A stretch of DNA of 10,321 nt. Source: Entamoeba invadens IP1. Taxonomy: Eukaryota; Evosea; Mastigamoebida; Endamoebidae. The stretch covers positions 413,000-423,320 of the forward strand of contig NW_004440432.1 of the NCBI RefSeq assembly GCF_000330505.1, read 5' to 3'. Position numbers and translations under genes: made by a program. Of this stretch, positions 7,037 through 10,321 are shown one piece after another. Numbering within the stretch: the first letter of the stretch is position 1; each line of letters opens with the position of its first letter. The notes beneath the pieces are model-generated. The model had not been told where the DNA came from, made no database searches, and saw only the letters and a program-made list of their open reading frames with translations.

Positions 7037-7909
7037 ATGAATGTTGTTTTGTTCACGTGTTTATTTATCCTCTGTTTATCACAACCAGAACAGCAACTAC
7101 AACAAGAGGAAGGTGCTTCTGGATGGGGAATCATAAAAAACACACAAACTATCATTATAGAAACTCAAAGTGAAATAAGATTTATGGTTTTAAATCTTGA
7201 AAAATTAATATATTTTGTTAAACAGTATTCTGGAGATATTGATACAATTTTTATACAAGATGTCGAACTTTTAATTTCAATTGAAAGGAAAAAACTGGAT
7301 TTAATGAGGGTATATACATCAAACCAACATTTGGAAGGTCCAGACTTTGTTATTTTTATGAAAAGATTCTACTCTTTATAACTCTCCAGAAGTTATGAAA
7401 CAATAATATTTAATGTGATGAGTAAATGGTAATATCAACTCAATCCACTTTTTGAAAAAGTGTTACCAACTTTATCTCAGTCTCAACAAAATATTAAACA
7501 CATAGCCTTTGATTGTATTGAATTATTAAGACGGTTTCTTGGATTACAACTAAAGATGGTCGTTTTATTAAAACCAACCCCCTTTCTCAGAGATGAACAA
7601 GTTTCAAGAGATTGCAAAAGACTAATTTCTGCCTTTCTTGTCAACTTACGAGACAAATTACAGTCTTTACCAAATGCATTATCAGTATCTTTAATTTAAG
7701 AGGAAAGATTTCTAAAAACAGGCACAGCTTTGGAGCATCGAAGAGCAGCTACAGATGATGATGGTTCTTTTGAACAAGGAGCCACATTTTCGACATTATT
7801 AGTAACTTCCCCAAAACCCGTTTCTCGGCTTGGAAGAAAATACACAAGCTTTAAACAGTCTTTTAGAAGGAAGAAGAGAGATGGTTCTCCCAATCCAAAA
7901 CCACACTAA
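7037..7909 (+). pseudogene. Unrecognised pseudogene, 290-codon frame with three TAA stops
   Basis: A single reading frame runs from the ATG at 7037 to a final TAA at 7907-7909. It is interrupted only by TAA at 7379-7381, 7430-7432 and 7697-7699, with no frameshift required. The first 16 residues (MNVVLFTCLFILCLSQ) look like a signal peptide, followed by a Gln/Glu-rich stretch. The middle (about residues 30-115 and 135-220) is amphipathic and probably helical (IETQSEIRFMVLNLEKLI; RDCKRLISAFLVNLRDKL). The tail (about 222-290) is basic and Ser/Pro-rich (TSPKPVSRLGRKYTSFKQ, then RRKKRDGSPNPKPH). Codon use is richer in G and C than the flanks and all four open blocks look coding. Between the first two stops another frame gives NSPEVMKQ, so compensating indels there are possible. 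No GTTTGT...TAG intron that would remove the stops is visible. I recognise no family. It converges on the LRR pseudogene. Confidence 0.72.
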
Positions 7910-8282
7910 TAAATTCACTAACACTATTATGTCAAATTATTAAATCTTTAAAGCTATTTATACTATTAGTATTATAAACCAAATTTAATTGTATAATTTT
8001 GTATTACATAAATAGTTTTTATTTATATAATAATATTTTTTAAAATAAAAAAAAATTTATTTTAATAATAAACACTTTTGGAATGAACTAAAACTTTATA
8101 TTAAAATGATCAAATACATGTTACACATTTCATTACATATTTACCATATTTTTAAACACTGCTCTACTTATAAATTTACAACAAAATGAAAAGTATGCAT
8201 ATATTTTTTTGAATAATATATTACAATTTATGATGTTTAAAACAATAATAATATTTAATTTTTTAAATTTTAATCAACGTAA
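7910..8282. other. AT-rich spacer between convergent pseudogenes
   Basis: This is the shared 3' flank of the two convergent pseudogenes. TAATT-type sequence, resembling the Entamoeba polyadenylation signal, follows the LRR pseudogene stop on the minus strand (8279-8286). No other feature is seen. Confidence 0.5.
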
Positions 8283-10138
8283 TTAATTACCACATCGTGT
8301 TTTAATACAATTGTTTAATCTTCGTATGTCAACGGATCTTTTTATGTTTCTCACGCGCTTCAAATTTATGTTTTCACGACAATAATATGAACTAATTGAC
8401 TTTACAATATCACCTATCCAAATTTCTTCTAAATTGGTTAATCCAAAATTATACACCTCAATCACATTGACATCATTTGGAATTTTAAAACATTATTTGT
8501 GCCGATCCATTTTGGATCAATTGAATAAAGTACAACATCACCTCCAAAAGAGTATTTATTTTTCAATACTTTGTAAATAGTGTAATCGATACTTCCTTTG
8601 AAAACAAAATTGGATCGAATATCGGGAAATTCGATGTTTTTGATATTAAAACAATTGTCAAACATACGAAAGTTTGTGACATCTTGGCTAAGAAAAAGTA
8701 ACTGACGTGAGTTTGTAATATTTTGATATTTTTAAGTGTGGACTTGGAATGACACAAAGTTCTTCAAGACTCGAATGTATGATATGAGAAACACTAGAAT
8801 ATATAAGAGTCTTTGGAAATACAAATTTTCTCAGATTTTTATTTGTTCGATAACTATAATAACTCATGGAAGTAATTCCTTCTGGAATAACAATTTCTTC
8901 AAGTTTGTAATTTTCAAAGTTTATGTATTATAATATGTTTTCCAAATTTGTGTAGTTTAAAAAAATATACCTTTAAAATTATCCACATCTTGTTGAGTGT
9001 AACAAAACTCCTTAACTTCAAGCCTTTTCTTGTCTAACATTTCTTTCATCCAGCACGCAGCCTTCACGTTTATTTTTTTGGTGTTAATAGCATCTATTTT
9101 TTTAAGTCCAGTAAATTTGTATAAATTGTTTATTGTGACATGACTATTTAATGTTATTGCAGTTAGACGCGTCATGTTCCGTTGAGATCCAAAATGCGTT
9201 ACATACGACAAATTAAGTGGCTCTATATCACAACTTGAGAACGAATTATCAGCAATGCAAGTGACAGTGTTTGCAACATTTATATCGGATAGTCCGCTCC
9301 TATTATTAAACGAATAACATTCAATTTCTTCCGATAAAAAGGCTGGCAAAATATTGTTGTTTACATCACATTGTGTTGTTATAATTTTATTTTTTATATC
9401 AAGAAATGCCTTCGAGGAAGATGCTGTTACATCAAAGTCAACTTTCTTGACTCCGGGCGCCGTAACATTTTGAATTGAAGTTAAATATACAAATGCATTT
9501 TTCGCGGTTTTAATGATGTTTGTGCCCAAAGTAAGAGCACTTAGACTTTTGCAGTACGCAAAACAATACTCCCCAAACACTCTAATGTGTTCCGAATTAA
9601 TTTCTTTGATTTTTTTACATTTTTGGAAACAGATGTCTGGAATTTCACGCAAATTACACGACAGTGTTATTGCAATTAATAAATTATTGTACATGAAACA
9701 ACGAAGTCCAAAATTTATTGTGTTTGTGCAATCCATTGCAGTGATATTTCCATAATCGCCTTTAAACGTATCGTACATAAAAACAGTTGCCTTTTTATAA
9801 GAATAGCTGTAAACATCTTTACAAGAATATGCTTTTAAAGGACATATAACATGTCAGCCTTTAATTAAATTGTAATATTTAGAGAGAGGAACCGTGTAAT
9901 GTACATAGTACTGTTTGTATTTTGAAAGAAATTTGTCGTTTACATTATAGAAATAGAGAGTCTCAACATTTGGAAAACACTTATGCGTTTTCGATGAAAC
10001 TGAAATTGGATTGAAATGAAACATTTGTGGAATCTCTTAAAAATTTTTTTACGTATTTATACCATTTTTAAAATCGGCAATACAAATAAAATATTTAGAA
10101 ACAATCATCATCGAGTAGCGGTCTAACATAATTACCAT
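8283..10138 (-). pseudogene. BspA-like leucine-rich-repeat protein pseudogene (LRR_5 family, Entamoeba type)
   Basis: Intact members are long proteins of tandem BspA/TpLRR-type repeats, with at least some found at the amoeba surface. From the ATG at 10138 (a second in-frame ATG is at 10129) the frame gives the family N-terminus MLDRYSMMIVSKYF, then ADFKN and EIPQMFHFNPISVSSKT, then CFPNVETLYFYNVNDKF. LRR_5 units follow (CFMYNNLL, ICFQKCKKIKEI, YCFAYCKSLSALTL, TSMSYYSY..NKNLRKFVFP, NFRMFDNCFNIKNIEFP, LTNLEEIWIGD), ending KTRCGN with TAA at 8285-8283. It is broken by TAA at 10051-10049 and 10039-10037, TGA at 9856-9854 and TAA at 8930-8928. It also has three one-base frameshifts in homopolymers: A7 at 8959-8965 (one short), A5 at 8693-8697 (one extra) and T4 at 8483-8486 (one short). 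The longest intact block is 9778-8957. Length, about 618 codons, is plausible for the family, so this is a full-length decayed copy rather than a fragment. Confidence 0.95.
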
Positions 10139-10144
10139 TTAGTT

Positions 10145-10165
10145 GTTTTTATAAGTTCGTTCTTG
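10145..10165 (-). promoter_or_regulatory. GAAC plus TATA-like core promoter remnant of the LRR pseudogene
   Basis: On the minus strand the sequence is CAAGAACGAACTTATAAAAAC. It has two GAAC tetramers (10162-10159 and 10158-10155) directly followed by a TATA-like TTATAAAAAC, ending 7 nt before the ATG at 10138. Entamoeba core promoters use a TATA variant, a GAAC element and a start-site element with very short 5' leaders, which this arrangement matches. No clear start-site element (AAAAATTCA type) is visible. Confidence 0.5.
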
Positions 10166-10321
10166 TTTTTTATTTTAAAAACAAAAAAATGATGTTTGAA
10201 ATTTTATATCATAAAGTAATAATTTTTATTTTATTAATATTGTAATTGTTATTTATTCAATTTTTTTTATTAAAACATCGAAGATATTATATGACAGGGT
10301 CTTTAAAATTCTTGCTTTTTT
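10166..10321. other. AT-rich right edge, nothing recognised
   Basis: It contains an A/T-rich flank upstream of the LRR pseudogene with an 18-codon ATG frame at 10189-10245 that carries no signal. No neighbouring gene start is visible. Confidence 0.5.

Noticed and set aside
7379..7432. Intron that would remove the first two stops of the 7037-7909 frame
   Set aside because: No GTTTGT-type donor before the first stop and no TAG acceptor after the second are present, and splicing would still leave the third TAA.
7696..7893. 65-codon minus-strand frame opposite the 7037-7909 pseudogene
   Set aside because: It is the antisense shadow of the last open block of the plus-strand pseudogene, which has the better coding character.
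8563..8757. 64-codon minus-strand frame as a separate protein
   Set aside because: It is an alternative frame of the LRR pseudogene around its A5 frameshift; the LRR repeats continue in the other frames.
8736..8933. 65-codon plus-strand frame
   Set aside because: Antisense to LRR repeat sequence.
9513..9755. 80-codon plus-strand ATG frame
   Set aside because: Antisense shadow of the longest intact LRR block.

Overview
This is a very AT-rich stretch of eukaryotic nuclear DNA, most likely from Entamoeba (E. invadens or a close relative). The main evidence is a decayed gene at the right end. Its N-terminus (LD.YSMMIVSKYF, then MFHFNPI...KT.K.FPNVETL) and its LRR_5 repeats are characteristic of the large Entamoeba BspA-like leucine-rich-repeat family. 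A broken piece of actin at the left end fits the same source. No tRNA, rRNA, CRISPR or prokaryotic feature is visible. I see no intact, convincing protein-coding gene anywhere in the window: it reads as a pseudogene graveyard.

Layout. Bases 1-621 are AT-rich non-coding sequence. Bases about 622-990 (minus) hold an internal actin fragment, roughly residues 213-330 of 375, with an in-frame stop and frameshifts. Bases 991-2617 are AT-rich and contain a 158-bp imperfect palindrome (1746-1903) and a small hairpin (2177-2213). A 38-codon ORF lies at 2618-2734. Bases 2735-6380 are mostly non-coding but carry a dispersed family of short degenerate repeats (core AAGCGGTTTTT on the minus strand, seven copies). 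One pair of these is a 33/34-nt near-perfect inverted repeat 2.7 kb apart, at 3606-3638 and 6345-6378. A possible small membrane-protein start lies at 6042-6263. Bases 6379-7036 are AT-rich.

Bases 7037-7909 (plus) form a 290-codon colinear reading frame broken only by three TAA codons, an unrecognised pseudogene with a signal-peptide-like start. Bases 8283-10138 (minus) are the BspA-like LRR pseudogene. It has four in-frame stops and three frameshifts, each frameshift in a homopolymer run. The two large pseudogenes converge on a 373-bp AT-rich spacer. A GAAC/TATA-like promoter remnant remains upstream of the LRR pseudogene.

There is no evident operon or pathway. The common theme is decay: former genes kept colinear, drifting toward AT, and embedded in repeats. 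The least explained item is the clustered AAGCGGTTTTT repeat family at 3.6-6.4 kb. It may be a relic of a transposon, of a repeated gene, or a set of regulatory sites.
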